This document shows positions 21,356-30,472 of a DNA stretch of 64,000 bases, in pieces. How positions within the stretch are numbered: position 1 is the first letter of the stretch; each line of letters starts with the position of its first letter. This DNA is from Knoellia locipacati (GTDB taxonomy: Bacteria > Actinomycetota > Actinomycetes > Actinomycetales > Dermatophilaceae). Location of the stretch: assembly GCF_007992835.1 (NCBI RefSeq), contig NZ_BKBA01000003.1:248001-312000 (forward strand), given 5' to 3'. Under the pieces are notes generated by a model that saw only the letters and a list, made by a program, of their open reading frames with translations, was not told where the DNA came from and made no database searches. The position numbers and the translations under genes were made by a program.

Positions 21356-23482
21356 GTGGGTGTGAAAAAGTTCCCCCTCGTTGCCGCAGCCGTGATCCTG
21401 TCGGCCCCCCTGCTGTCCGTGGCGTCCACCGCGTCCGCCGCGCCGACGCCCGCACGGGCTCCCGCCGCCACCTCCGTCCCCGTGGAGACGAGCGCACCCG
21501 CATCGGACTCGCTGGCGACGGACCCCGAGCGGGGCGACGCCACGCCGGCCGCGGGCAAGATCGGGGCGGCCGCGGCCGGACCCGTCATCGGGCTGCGGGG
21601 CCGCGGCTTCGGTCACGGGCGCGGCATGTCGCAGTGGGGAGCCCGGGGCGCCGCGCAGCAGGGCCTCACCGCGGAGCAGATCCTCGCCTTCTACTACCCC
21701 GGCACGGTCTCGGCGAGCGTCGGCAACCCCGACGTGCGGGTGCGTCTCACCGCCATGGGCAGCTCGCCGACCGTCGTCGCGGGCGAGGCGGGCCTCACCC
21801 TGACCGACGGCACCTGCACCCAGGCGTTGACACCCGCGAACGCCACCTCGTGGCGGGTGAGCCGGGTCAACGTCACCGACTGGAAGGTCGAGGGCTACTA
21901 CACCAACGTCAACGGCTTCACCGGGTGGTTCCCGCTCGTGACGTCCTGCACCGGCTTCACGACCGCCAAGGACCTCACCTTCGTCGGGGACGGCTCCGTG
22001 GCGAACTCGGTCCTCACCCTGCGCACCCCCTCGGGGGCGAAGCAGTACCGCGGCGCCCTGCGCGCCACCCCGGTCGTCCTGCGCGGCTCGGGGGCCACCG
22101 TCTACACCGTCGGCACCGTCAACGTGCTGGCCATGGACAGCTACCTCCGCTCCGTCGTCCCGGCCGAGATGCCCGCGTCGTGGGGGCTCGAGGCCGTGAA
22201 GTCCCAGGCGGTCGCGGCCCGCTCCTACACCGCCGCGCGTCTCGGCAGTGCCGACGGGTTCGACATCTGCGACACGACGGCCTGCCAGGTCTATCCCGGC
22301 CTCACGAGCTCCAACCCCGAGCACCCGAACTCCGACGCCGCGGTCACCGCGACGTCCGGCCAGGTCCGCAAGTACGGCTCGTCGATCGCGGTCACCGAGT
22401 TCAGCTCGACCAACGGCGGCCAGACCGTGGCCTCCTCACTGCCCTACCAGGTCGCCAAGGCCGACCCCTACGACGGCGTCTACGCCGACGCACCCGACAC
22501 GTGGACCTACCTCACGATGCCCGTGACAGCGATCGAGAACGCCTGGCCCGCGGTCGGCACGTTCCGCTCGATGTCCATCTCGCGCGACGGCAAGGGCGCG
22601 TACTTCGGGGGGCGGGCGACGTCTCTCCTCCTCACCGGCACCAAGGGAACGCAGACGGTCGGGGCCGAGAGCTTCCGCACGGCGATGAACCTCCGCTCGA
22701 CGTACTTCATCCCGCTCGGCTCGTCGGTCGGCACGGACCTCGCCGGCAACGCCTTCTCGGACCTCATCGCCCGCGACTCCACCGGCAAGCTCTTGAACTA
22801 CCCCGGCGACGGGCGCGGCGGCTGGCTCGCCAAGGTCCTGCTCTCGTCGAGCTTCCCCGCGACCCCCGAGATCCTCGCGCCCGGAGACTTCTCGGGTGAC
22901 GGCATACCCGATCTCATGACGCGTTCGGCGTCGACCGGCGTGCTGACCCTGCACAAGGGCACGGCCGCCGGCACCCTCGCCCCCGGGACCTCGATCGGCT
23001 CGGGCTGGGCCAGCTTCACCGCCGTCATCGCCCCGGGCGACCTCGACGGCGACGGGGCTGTCGACCTGCTCGGCCGCGACGCCTCCGGCACGATGTGGCT
23101 CTACCCGAGCACCGGCACCGGGACCTGGAAGTCGCGCGTCAGCAAGGGCGGTGGCTGGGGCGGCCTCCAGGAGCTCGAGGCCGTGGGCGACTTCGACGGC
23201 GACGGTGGCACCGACCTCATGGGCAAGAGCGCGACCGGCGCCCTCTACCTGCTGCGCTTCTCCCCCACCGGCGCCTACCTCGGTGCCAAGGCGATCGGGA
23301 CGGGCTTCGGCTCCTACTCCGGGTTCACCGGCATGGGCGACGTCGACGGCGACGGTGCCGTCGACCTCGTCGCGCGGGACTCGACCGGCGTGCTGTGGGC
23401 CTACCGCGGCACCGGCACGGGGACCTTCACCACCCGTCGCTCCATCGGCTCCGGCTGGAAGACGCTGACCTTCGGCAGCTGA
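21356..23482 (+). CDS. secreted SpoIID/LytB-domain protein with C-terminal FG-GAP repeats
   Basis: A 708-residue exported protein. The GTG start has GAGGAGG six bases upstream and gives a clear signal peptide (KK, then a hydrophobic core, cleavage near ASTASAA, residue 28). A SpoIID-type domain follows: GFGHGRGMSQWGARGAAQQG (about 83-102), VNVLAMDSYLRSVVPAEMP (about 255-275), SQAVAARSYTAAR and STNGGQTV. The C-terminus has four VCBS/FG-GAP calcium-type repeats (GDFSGDGIPDLM, GDLDGDGAVDLLGRD, GDFDGDGGTDLMGK, GDVDGDGAVDLVARD). SpoIID domains are peptidoglycan glycan-strand lyases or amidase enhancers. In a non-spore-former, this points to wall remodelling or wall binding. A short hairpin (21317-21333) in the leader may end the upstream gene. 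Confidence 0.88.
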   Translation: MGVKKFPLVAAAVILSAPLLSVASTASAAPTPARAPAATSVPVETSAPASDSLATDPERGDATPAAGKIGAAAAGPVIGLRGRGFGHGRGMSQWGARGAAQQGLTAEQILAFYYPGTVSASVGNPDVRVRLTAMGSSPTVVAGEAGLTLTDGTCTQALTPANATSWRVSRVNVTDWKVEGYYTNVNGFTGWFPLVTSCTGFTTAKDLTFVGDGSVANSVLTLRTPSGAKQYRGALRATPVVLRGSGATVYTVGTVNVLAMDSYLRSVVPAEMPASWGLEAVKSQAVAARSYTAARLGSADGFDICDTTACQVYPGLTSSNPEHPNSDAAVTATSGQVRKYGSSIAVTEFSSTNGGQTVASSLPYQVAKADPYDGVYADAPDTWTYLTMPVTAIENAWPAVGTFRSMSISRDGKGAYFGGRATSLLLTGTKGTQTVGAESFRTAMNLRSTYFIPLGSSVGTDLAGNAFSDLIARDSTGKLLNYPGDGRGGWLAKVLLSSSFPATPEILAPGDFSGDGIPDLMTRSASTGVLTLHKGTAAGTLAPGTSIGSGWASFTAVIAPGDLDGDGAVDLLGRDASGTMWLYPSTGTGTWKSRVSKGGGWGGLQELEAVGDFDGDGGTDLMGKSATGALYLLRFSPTGAYLGAKAIGTGFGSYSGFTGMGDVDGDGAVDLVARDSTGVLWAYRGTGTGTFTTRRSIGSGWKTLTFGS

Positions 23483-23492
23483 GAACGACGCA

Positions 23493-23537
23493 CCCGGGTC
23501 GGCCCGCGCGCCTCGCACGGCGCCGGGCCGACTCGGG
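23493..23537 (+). terminator. hairpin terminator
   Basis: 13-base arms (23493-23505 and 23525-23537, one G-U pair), 10 bases after the SpoIID-type gene. Confidence 0.65.
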
Positions 23538-23568
23538 GTTCACGGCCGCGAGATGAGAAGGTTGGCCG

Positions 23569-24807
23569 GTGGACGTGAGCGTGGTGCGGGCCCTGGCGGC
23601 CCCCGATGGCCAGGAGCTGCTGAGGTCCCTCCCGCCCTACAGCGAGGGCTCCGTCCTCACCCTCCAGGACCAGCTGCGCAGCGCCGGCCACACACCCGAG
23701 CTCGCCGCCGCCGCGCTCACCCAACAGCGCCTGCGCGCCCGCGCGACGGCGAAGTTCGGTGAGTTCGCCGCCGACATGCTCTTCACGCCCGACGGCCTCG
23801 AGCAGGCGACCCGCCTCGAGGTGGCCGTCGCGCACGCCCACCGCTTCAGCCGGGCCAGCCTGGCCACCGTGCACGACCTCGGCTGCGGCATCGGCGCCGA
23901 TGCCGTCACCCTGTCCTCGCTCGGCGTCACGGTCCGCGGTGTCGACTCCGACCCGGTCACGGCCGCCGTCGCCGACGCCAACCTGCGCCCCTGGCCGGAC
24001 TCGCGGGCCCGTCTCGGTCGCGCCGAGGACGTGCGCTTCGGCGTCGACCCGGGCCGCAACCGCGTGGGCGCCTGGCTCGACCCCGCCCGCCGGACCCGTG
24101 GGGTCGCCGACATCAGCGGCCGCACGCGCCGGACGTTCCGTCTCGACGACATCTCGCCGTCGTGGGACTTCGTCCAGCAGGTCGCTGCCGCCGTGCCCGC
24201 CACCGGCGTCAAGCTCAGCCCCGGCTTCGACCACGCCGCCATCCCTGCCGGCACCGAGGCCCAGTGGACGTCGTGGGCGGGCGACGTCGTCGAGTGCGCG
24301 CTCTGGTGGGGCCCGCTCGTCATGCGACGGGGCCGCACCGCCCGCGTCATGGGGGCGGACACGGCGCCGGTCGTCGTCGACGAGTCGATGGCCGACGACG
24401 TCGCCCGCCTCGCCGGGTCGCTCGCCGACATCGGGCCGTGGTTGCACGACGTCGACAAGGCCGTCATCCGCGCCGGCCTCGTCGGTGCCGCCACCCGCGC
24501 GACCGGCGGCGTGGAGTCCGACGAGGGCACCGGCTACGTCCTCGCCTCGCGCGACGTGTCGCTCCCCTACACGCGCCGGTATGCCGTGCACGAGGCAATG
24601 CCGTTCCACGTCAAGACCCTGCGTGCCTGGCTCCGCACGAACGGCGTGACCGGCCTGACCATCAAGAAGCGCGGCGTCCGGCTCGACGACGAGCAGCTGC
24701 GCCGCGACCTCAGGATCGGCACCAAGGCCGGCAGCGGCGAGCAGGCGACGGTCGTGCTGACCCGCGTCGGGGGTTCCCCCACGGCGCTGGTCGTCTCACC
24801 CGCCTGA
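23569..24807 (+). CDS. class I SAM-dependent methyltransferase, THUMP-like C-terminal domain
   Basis: A 412-residue actinobacterial methyltransferase. It has an N-terminal helical segment and the SAM-binding motif I at HDLGCGIGADAV (102-113). An acidic motif II (VDSDPV) follows, then AWLDPARRT, the position of the catalytic or substrate loop. The C-terminal region (FHVKTLRAWLRTNGVTGLTIKKRGV) resembles the THUMP-like domain of this family, suggesting RNA or a ribonucleoprotein as substrate. The GTG start has GAGAAGG seven bases upstream; a GTG two codons later is possible. It converges on rbsK with an eight-base gap. Confidence 0.8.
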   Translation: MDVSVVRALAAPDGQELLRSLPPYSEGSVLTLQDQLRSAGHTPELAAAALTQQRLRARATAKFGEFAADMLFTPDGLEQATRLEVAVAHAHRFSRASLATVHDLGCGIGADAVTLSSLGVTVRGVDSDPVTAAVADANLRPWPDSRARLGRAEDVRFGVDPGRNRVGAWLDPARRTRGVADISGRTRRTFRLDDISPSWDFVQQVAAAVPATGVKLSPGFDHAAIPAGTEAQWTSWAGDVVECALWWGPLVMRRGRTARVMGADTAPVVVDESMADDVARLAGSLADIGPWLHDVDKAVIRAGLVGAATRATGGVESDEGTGYVLASRDVSLPYTRRYAVHEAMPFHVKTLRAWLRTNGVTGLTIKKRGVRLDDEQLRRDLRIGTKAGSGEQATVVLTRVGGSPTALVVSPA

Positions 24808-24815
24808 CGCCTGCC

Positions 24816-25646
24816 TCAGAGCTCGGGGTCGCGCTGGGCACCCGAGTGCCGCACGGCCGCGGCCCCGGCCGCGAGTGCCCGGTCGAGAGCGGCTTCGCGG
24901 TCGGCGCCCGACGCGAGAGCCGCCGCGAGCGCTCCGCAGAACGCGTCCCCGGCTCCCGTCGTGTCGAGGACGTCGACGGCCGCGACAGCGTGGGCCGGCA
25001 CGCTCACCCCGTCCCACGACGCACCGTTGGCGCCGAACGTCACGAGCAGCGACCCCGGCTCGGTGCCGGACTCCGCGAGCGCGACCATCTCGTGCTCGTT
25101 GGCGACCACCGGGTCGGCGAGCGCGACGACGTCGTGCGGGAGGGCGGCATACGGCGCGGTGTTGACGATGACCCGCGCGCCGCGGTGCGAGGCGCGTCTC
25201 GCGGCGGCGCAGACGACGGGGAGCGGGACCTCGAGCTGGAGCAGCAGGACGTCCCCCGGGCCGAGGAGGTCGACCGCGTCGATCTCGGTGTCGTCGAGGA
25301 GGTCGTTGGCGCCGGGCACGACGATGATCGTGTTCTCGCCCCGCTCGTCGACCGCGACGATGGCGTGGCCGCTCGCCCCGGACTCGACGACGCGGACGCG
25401 GGAGACGTCGATCCCCCTGTCCCGCAACCGCTTCACGTATGCCGCGCCTCCGGCGTCGCTGCCGACGCAACCGACCATGAGCACCTCGGCGCCGGCCGCC
25501 GCGGCGGCGACCGCCTGGTTGGCGCCCTTGCCGCCGGCGAGCTGCAGCAGCCCCTCGCCGAGGAGGGTCTCGCCCGGCTGGGGGTGGCGCTCGACGCGGG
25601 TGACGAGGTCGACGTTGAGCGACCCGAGGACCATGACCCGGCCCAT
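24816..25646 (-). CDS. rbsK: ribokinase (PfkB family)
   Basis: Phosphorylates ribose to ribose 5-phosphate with ATP. The 276-residue protein has GSLNVD at the N-terminus, LAGGKGANQAVAAAAAGA, and the C-terminal catalytic DTTGAGDAFCGALA with its aspartate base. The ATG at 25646 overlaps the TGA of the upstream nucleoside hydrolase, and the N-terminus MGRVMVLGSLNVDL then matches the family exactly. The pair makes chemical sense: the hydrolase releases ribose from nucleosides and this enzyme captures it. Confidence 0.94.
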   Translation of the reverse strand: MGRVMVLGSLNVDLVTRVERHPQPGETLLGEGLLQLAGGKGANQAVAAAAAGAEVLMVGCVGSDAGGAAYVKRLRDRGIDVSRVRVVESGASGHAIVAVDERGENTIIVVPGANDLLDDTEIDAVDLLGPGDVLLLQLEVPLPVVCAAARRASHRGARVIVNTAPYAALPHDVVALADPVVANEHEMVALAESGTEPGSLLVTFGANGASWDGVSVPAHAVAAVDVLDTTGAGDAFCGALAAALASGADREAALDRALAAGAAAVRHSGAQRDPEL

Positions 25647-26620
25647 CAGCGCTGCGCCCCGCGGATCGTGTCGAGCCACAGCCGCGCGATCCGCGGGCCG
25701 TCGATCTCGAGGGCGACGTCGACCTGGGCCTCGGCGAGACCGTGGGGGTCGTGGTCCATGTCCCCGCTCCAGTCGCGGGTGTCGACGATGGTGCGGCCGC
25801 GCGTCCAGGTGCCGGCGAGCTCGACCCGGACGGGCAGCCGCCTGGTCTGCACGGCGCCGGGGTCGAGCAGCATCGCCAGGGCTCCGGCGTCACCGATCGT
25901 CGCGCTGTCGGCGTCGAAGCGGTGGCTCATGAAGCGCATGAGCCCGGCCGCCAGGGCGCCGGGGCCGCGCTCGTCGAGCGAGGCGAGCTCGTCGCACTGC
26001 GCGAGGCTGATCCGCGGCTCGTAGAACACGTCGAGCCCGTACATCGTCACCGGGACCCCGTGCTCGGCCGTGGCGTCGAGCACGACAGCGGTGGCCTCCG
26101 GGTCGTGGAAGACGTTGAACTCGGCGGCTGCCGTCGCGTTGCTCACCATCGCGCCGCCGCCCATGAAGACGATGCGGCCGATCCGGGCGAAGGACTCGGG
26201 ATACATCCGGGCGAGCAGCGCGACGTTGGTCATCGGGGCGAGCGGCACGAGGGTCACCGGCCCTCCGGAGGCATGCGCCTCGTCGATGCCCTCGCGCAGC
26301 ACGTCGACGGCGTGGCGTGGGTCCGGGCTCGTCGTCGGAGGGGCCCACCCGAGGTCGGCCATGCCGTCGTCCCCGTGCACGTGCCGGGCGTCCACGGCGT
26401 TCTCGAGCAGGGGTCGCGAGGCACCGGCGGCGACCGGGACGTGCGTGGAGTCGCACGCCTCGAGCACGGTGAGGGTGTTGCGGACGACGTCGGCCAGCGG
26501 CGCGTTGCCGCCCACGCAGGTGACGGCCCGCAGGTCCACCTCGGGGTGGAGCGCAGCGAGGATCAGGGCGCAGGCGTCGTCGACTCCGGTGTCGACATCG
26601 AGGATCACGGGCAGAGGCAT
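25646..26620 (-). CDS. inosine-uridine-preferring nucleoside hydrolase
   Basis: Hydrolyses the N-glycosidic bond of nucleosides to base and ribose. The 324-residue protein has the calcium-binding DVDTGVDD motif (residues 8-15), GGNAPLADVVRNT, HGDDGMADLGW and PLAPMTNVALL, all in order. Base preference cannot be read from sequence. It is translationally coupled to ribokinase (overlapping TGATG), giving a nucleoside salvage pair. A GTATGCCG octamer lies 10 bases upstream of the start. Confidence 0.93.
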   Translation of the reverse strand: MPLPVILDVDTGVDDACALILAALHPEVDLRAVTCVGGNAPLADVVRNTLTVLEACDSTHVPVAAGASRPLLENAVDARHVHGDDGMADLGWAPPTTSPDPRHAVDVLREGIDEAHASGGPVTLVPLAPMTNVALLARMYPESFARIGRIVFMGGGAMVSNATAAAEFNVFHDPEATAVVLDATAEHGVPVTMYGLDVFYEPRISLAQCDELASLDERGPGALAAGLMRFMSHRFDADSATIGDAGALAMLLDPGAVQTRRLPVRVELAGTWTRGRTIVDTRDWSGDMDHDPHGLAEAQVDVALEIDGPRIARLWLDTIRGAQR

Positions 26621-26658
26621 GGACCGAGCGTATGCCGTGGGTCGCGTAGCGTCGGGGG

Positions 26659-27951
26659 GTGACTTCCCGCTCCACGACCGTCCTTCGCCCCCGCCTGGGT
26701 GCGACCGTCGCCCTCGCCCTCGCCGGGGCCCTCGCCGCCGGCTGCGGTGGCGGCTCGGCCTCCGACGACACGGCGTCGACCTCGCCGTCGCCGTCGACAT
26801 CCGGCTCGTCGAGCACCGGGGCGAGTGCGTCGCCGTCGACGTCACCGTCGGGGAGCGCCACAACCCCGTCCTCGGACGGCGGCCCGCAGATCGACGTGAG
26901 CGCCTGCGTGCGCCAGAAGGCGGACTCGCTCTCGGAGGAGCAGGCCATCGGGCAGCTCGTCATGGTCGCGTTCGACACGGCGGCGTCCCGCACGGCCCTC
27001 GACGGGCTCATCGCGGACGAGCACGTCGGCAACGTCATCTACCTCGGTGGCTGGGACGGCGCCGCCCGGGTCAAGGAGACGAGTGCCCACCTCCAGGACC
27101 AGGCCACGCAGGCCGCGACGGCCGGCATACCGCTGCTCCTCGCCGCCGACCAGGAGGGTGGCGAGGTCCGCCAGCTGCGTGGTGAGGGCTTCACCAAGGT
27201 GCCCTCGGCCAAGGCCCAGGCGCAGATGTCCCCGAGCGCGCTCACCGCGGCGGCCAAGGGCTGGGCCGGCGAGCTCAAGGCCGTCGGGATCAACGTCAAC
27301 CTCGCGCCCGTCACCGACACGGTCCCCACCGACATCGGTCGCAACAACGAGCCGATCGGCAAGTACGCCCGCCAGTACGGCTCCGACCCGGCGACGGTGA
27401 CCAAGGCGTCGACGGCCTTCCTCAAGGGCATGATCGAGGGCGGCGTCATGGGGACGGTCAAGCACTTCCCCGGCCTCGGCCGCGTCGAGAAGAACACCGA
27501 CTTCAACACCTCCGGCATCACCGACTCGGTGGCGACCCCGAAGGACCCGTTCCTCGCGCCGTTCTCCGCCGGGGTCAAGGCCGGGGCCGGGCTCGTCATG
27601 GTCTCGTCGGCGCGCTACCCCGGGCTCGACGCGACCAAGACGCAGGCGATGTTCAGCAAGCCGATCATCACCGACCTGCTGCGTGGCCGCCTGGGATACG
27701 AGGGCGTCGTCATCACCGACGACATCAACGCCAAGGCGGTGCGCTCGATCCCGGCTGCGGAGAGGGCCACTCGCTACATCGAGGCCGGCGGCGACATCCT
27801 GCTCACCGGAGACGCGGCGTCGGTTCCCGGCATGATCGACGCGCTCGGCGCCAAGGCGCGCGCCGACGAGGAGTTCGCCAACCAGCTCGAGACGTCCGTG
27901 CTGCGTGTCGTCGCGCTCAAGGAGCGGATGGGCCTCATCAGCTGCGGCTGA
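26659..27951 (+). CDS. lpqI: lipoprotein glycoside hydrolase family 3 N-terminal domain, LpqI/NagZ-like
   Basis: A surface-anchored beta-N-acetylglucosaminidase candidate for cell-wall recycling, 430 residues. It has a lipoprotein signal with lipobox LAAGC (Cys29), then a Ser/Thr/Pro-rich linker to about residue 75. The GH3 barrel follows with AADQEGGEVRQL (the sugar-binding loop), VMGTVKHFPGLGRV and VVITDDINAKAV, the last carrying the aspartate nucleophile. NagZ enzymes normally have KHFPGHG followed by a DSH dyad. Here it is KHFPGLG and NTD, the pattern I recall from mycobacterial LpqI. A GTG start begins the signal peptide. Confidence 0.88.
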   Translation: MTSRSTTVLRPRLGATVALALAGALAAGCGGGSASDDTASTSPSPSTSGSSSTGASASPSTSPSGSATTPSSDGGPQIDVSACVRQKADSLSEEQAIGQLVMVAFDTAASRTALDGLIADEHVGNVIYLGGWDGAARVKETSAHLQDQATQAATAGIPLLLAADQEGGEVRQLRGEGFTKVPSAKAQAQMSPSALTAAAKGWAGELKAVGINVNLAPVTDTVPTDIGRNNEPIGKYARQYGSDPATVTKASTAFLKGMIEGGVMGTVKHFPGLGRVEKNTDFNTSGITDSVATPKDPFLAPFSAGVKAGAGLVMVSSARYPGLDATKTQAMFSKPIITDLLRGRLGYEGVVITDDINAKAVRSIPAAERATRYIEAGGDILLTGDAASVPGMIDALGAKARADEEFANQLETSVLRVVALKERMGLISCG

Positions 27952-28003
27952 CGTGGGCGTGGGCCTGGACCACGTGCAGGCTCTGGTGGACTTCGCCGCC
28001 GTC

Positions 28004-28456
28004 CTACGAAGGGAAGTCGTGCCCGGCCTCCAGGCGCAGGCGGAGCAGGACGTCCAGCGCGATCGAGTCACCGTCCCGGCCACCGGCCCCGACGTTGAGC
28101 GGTGCATCGGTGGGATCGAGGTGGACGCCGGTGAGTCGTCCGCGCAGGCTGGGTGCCACGACGAGCACGTACCAGAGACCGTCCGTGCCGACCGCAGCGC
28201 TGCGATCCCGCCGCACGTACCAGCCGACGACGTCGGTGCGCAGGCTCCCGCTGCCGCTGTAGGCGCGTGCCCGCAGCCGGGCTGGTTCGACGCCCGCCGC
28301 GCGCATCGCCTCGGCGAACGCCGACACCATCGCCGCCGTCCTGCGCGCCTCGGCCTGCGCGACCCGCGCCGCAGCCGCCTCGTGGTACTCGGCGTTCTCC
28401 CGGGCCTGGCGACGACGGGCCGCCGCCGGGTCCTCGGGCTCGCTGTCCGGGCACAT
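28004..28456 (-). CDS. hypothetical protein with helical N-terminus
   Basis: A 150-residue soluble protein not recognised. Residues 10-50 are Ala/Arg/Glu-rich (AAARRRQARENAEYHEAAAAR) and likely form a long helix or coiled coil. The C-terminal part is mixed and strand-like (DGLWYVLVVAPSLRGRLTGV, ending LRLRLEAGHDFPS). It lies 38 bases downstream of the response regulator in the same direction and may belong to that operon. No signal peptide or metal motif is visible. Confidence 0.7.
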   Translation of the reverse strand: MCPDSEPEDPAAARRRQARENAEYHEAAAARVAQAEARRTAAMVSAFAEAMRAAGVEPARLRARAYSGSGSLRTDVVGWYVRRDRSAAVGTDGLWYVLVVAPSLRGRLTGVHLDPTDAPLNVGAGGRDGDSIALDVLLRLRLEAGHDFPS

Positions 28457-28494
28457 CGACCGATCATCGCAGCCGGCGACCGCGACCCGCGTGC

Positions 28495-29154
28495 CTAGTG
28501 GTCGGATCTCACGCGTCGGGTGTCGTGGGCCCACATCGCGATCTCGACCCGGTTGCGGGCGCCGATCTTGGTCATCAACGAGGCGACGTGGGTCTTGACC
28601 GTGCTCAACCCGACGTAGAGCTCGCCAGCGATCTCGGCGTTGGTCCGGCCGCGTGCCACGAGCGCGAGCACCTCCTCCTCGCGTTCGGTGATCGGCTCGA
28701 CGGGCTGCACCGGGCGAGCCGGTGACTGCTTGGCGAACGTCGCGAGCAGCCGGCGGGTGACGTTGGGCGCGATGAGTGCGTCTCCGGAGGCCGCCGCGTG
28801 GATGGCCTGGACGAGCAGCTCGGGGCCGGCGTCCTTGAGCAGGAAGCCGCGGGCACCGGCACGCAGGGCACCCAGGACGTACTCGTCGAGGTCGAAGGTC
28901 GTGATGACGACGACCGCCATCGGGTCCGTCACGTCCGGTCCCGCCAGCTGCCGCGTCACCTCGACGCCGTCGAGCCCGGGCATCCGGATGTCGACGAGGA
29001 GGACGTCGGGGCGCAGGCGCTGCGCCACCTCGAGCGCGGCGATCCCGTCGGCGGCCTCGCCGACGACCTCGATGCCGGCCTGGGCGCCGAGGATCATCAC
29101 GAGCCCGGCGCGGACGAGGTCCTGGTCGTCGGCGACGACGACCCGGATGCTCAT
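28495..29154 (-). CDS. NarL/LuxR-family response regulator
   Basis: The DNA-binding partner of the adjacent kinase, 219 residues. The receiver domain has Asp10, the phosphoacceptor Asp55 (LLVDIRMPG) and Lys in GFLLKDAGPE. The LuxR-type helix-turn-helix starts at ITEREEEVLALVARGRTNAEIA (about 153) and ends TKIGARNRVEIA. It overlaps the kinase stop by four bases (ATGA), so both are made together. Confidence 0.93.
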   Translation of the reverse strand: MSIRVVVADDQDLVRAGLVMILGAQAGIEVVGEAADGIAALEVAQRLRPDVLLVDIRMPGLDGVEVTRQLAGPDVTDPMAVVVITTFDLDEYVLGALRAGARGFLLKDAGPELLVQAIHAAASGDALIAPNVTRRLLATFAKQSPARPVQPVEPITEREEEVLALVARGRTNAEIAGELYVGLSTVKTHVASLMTKIGARNRVEIAMWAHDTRRVRSDH

Positions 29155-30308
29155 GCGCCCGCCCCCACCGGCAGCACGGCCTCGACCACCCAGCCACCGT
29201 GCGGCGTCGGGCCCGCGGAGAAGGACCCGCCGAGGAGCTGGGCACGCTCGGCCATCCCCCGCAGGCCGAACCCGGGCTCAGGGGTCGCCCGCGCCTCGGT
29301 CCGGCCGTCGTCGACGACGCGCAACCTCACGCAGTCGCCCTCGCGGCACACGTCGATGGTGACGCGCGACGCGCTCCGGGCGTGCCGGACGGCGTTGGTG
29401 AGCGACTCCTGGGCGAGCCGGTAGAGCGCGGCGTCCACAGGTCGAGCCAGCCCGGTCAGCGAACCCTCCAGGGACACCTCGACCACAGGGTTCCCGGCAG
29501 GCCGGGCCAGGGCGGGCAGGTCCGCCACCCCGGGCTGCGGCGCGTAGTCGACCGTGTCGTCCTCACGCAGCACCCGCACCATCGACCTCATCTCGGCGAG
29601 GGTTCGCGACGCCTCGGACTCGATCGCGGCCAGCACCTCGGCGGCCTTCTCGGGCTGTGCACCGGCGACGACGCCACCGGCCTGGGCCTGCACCGCGATG
29701 GCCGAGACGTGGTGGGCCACGGTGTCGTGCAGCTCGCGCGCCAACGCCGCCCGCTCCTCGTTGCGGATCTCGGACAGCTGGCGACGCACGAGGTCCGCGC
29801 GGTAGCGGAACACCGCCGCGAGGGCGACGACCAGCAGGAGGAGGACGCTCCCGCCGAAGACGTCGGCCCAGCCCGTGGCGGAGGCCGTCATCCCCAGCAC
29901 GACGATGACGGCCACGAACGCCACCCCCGTGACGATCTCCCGCCCCGACCCCCATCGCACCACGGACCACAGCAGGACCAGGACGACCATCATGCAGAAG
30001 AGCCCGACGTCCCGGGCCCCGGTGACGAGCTGGAGGACGGACAGCACCAGCACGACACCCCACCCGAGCATCACGGCCACGAGTGGGCGAGCACGCCGCC
30101 AGAGCAGGGCAGGCACCAGCGCGAGGGCGAGCACCGTCACCCACGGCCGCCAGGCCACGTCCGGCCGCACAGCGCCCTCGAGAGCTGCTGCCACCGCGAA
30201 CACCCCGGCGAGCACCCGGTCGAGCCGGCTCGCGGGCGGCACGCCGACGGGCCGCGGCTCCTGCCAGAGGGAGCGCTCGGGCCAGAGGGAGGGCCGGACG
30301 GTGACCAC
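29151..30308 (-). CDS. sensor histidine kinase, NarL-type (HisKA_3)
   Basis: A 385-residue membrane kinase. There are about five hydrophobic helices (residues 32-168), then a dimerisation segment with the phosphoacceptor His194 in ARELHDTVAHHVSAI. The HATPase domain has ESLTNAVRHA as N-box and GFGLRGMAERAQLLGG as G-box. There is no large extracellular sensor domain, so it probably senses a membrane or intramembrane signal. An ABC exporter or small membrane protein is the usual target of such pairs. The divergent small membrane protein gene at 30473 is a candidate, which is inference. Confidence 0.92.
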   Translation of the reverse strand: MVTVRPSLWPERSLWQEPRPVGVPPASRLDRVLAGVFAVAAALEGAVRPDVAWRPWVTVLALALVPALLWRRARPLVAVMLGWGVVLVLSVLQLVTGARDVGLFCMMVVLVLLWSVVRWGSGREIVTGVAFVAVIVVLGMTASATGWADVFGGSVLLLLVVALAAVFRYRADLVRRQLSEIRNEERAALARELHDTVAHHVSAIAVQAQAGGVVAGAQPEKAAEVLAAIESEASRTLAEMRSMVRVLREDDTVDYAPQPGVADLPALARPAGNPVVEVSLEGSLTGLARPVDAALYRLAQESLTNAVRHARSASRVTIDVCREGDCVRLRVVDDGRTEARATPEPGFGLRGMAERAQLLGGSFSAGPTPHGGWVVEAVLPVGAGA

Positions 30309-30472
30309 GGCCCCAGCCTAGGGATCGGCACACGACGTCGTCTCCACCGAAAGGACGAGAGCAGAACCGTGCCATCGGCCACCGAACCCCGGCCTCGGGG
30401 CCGAGGCGCCGACCACCCGGGCCGGGCCACCGTGGACGCACCAGTTCATCCCCACGACCCAAGGAGCCCACG

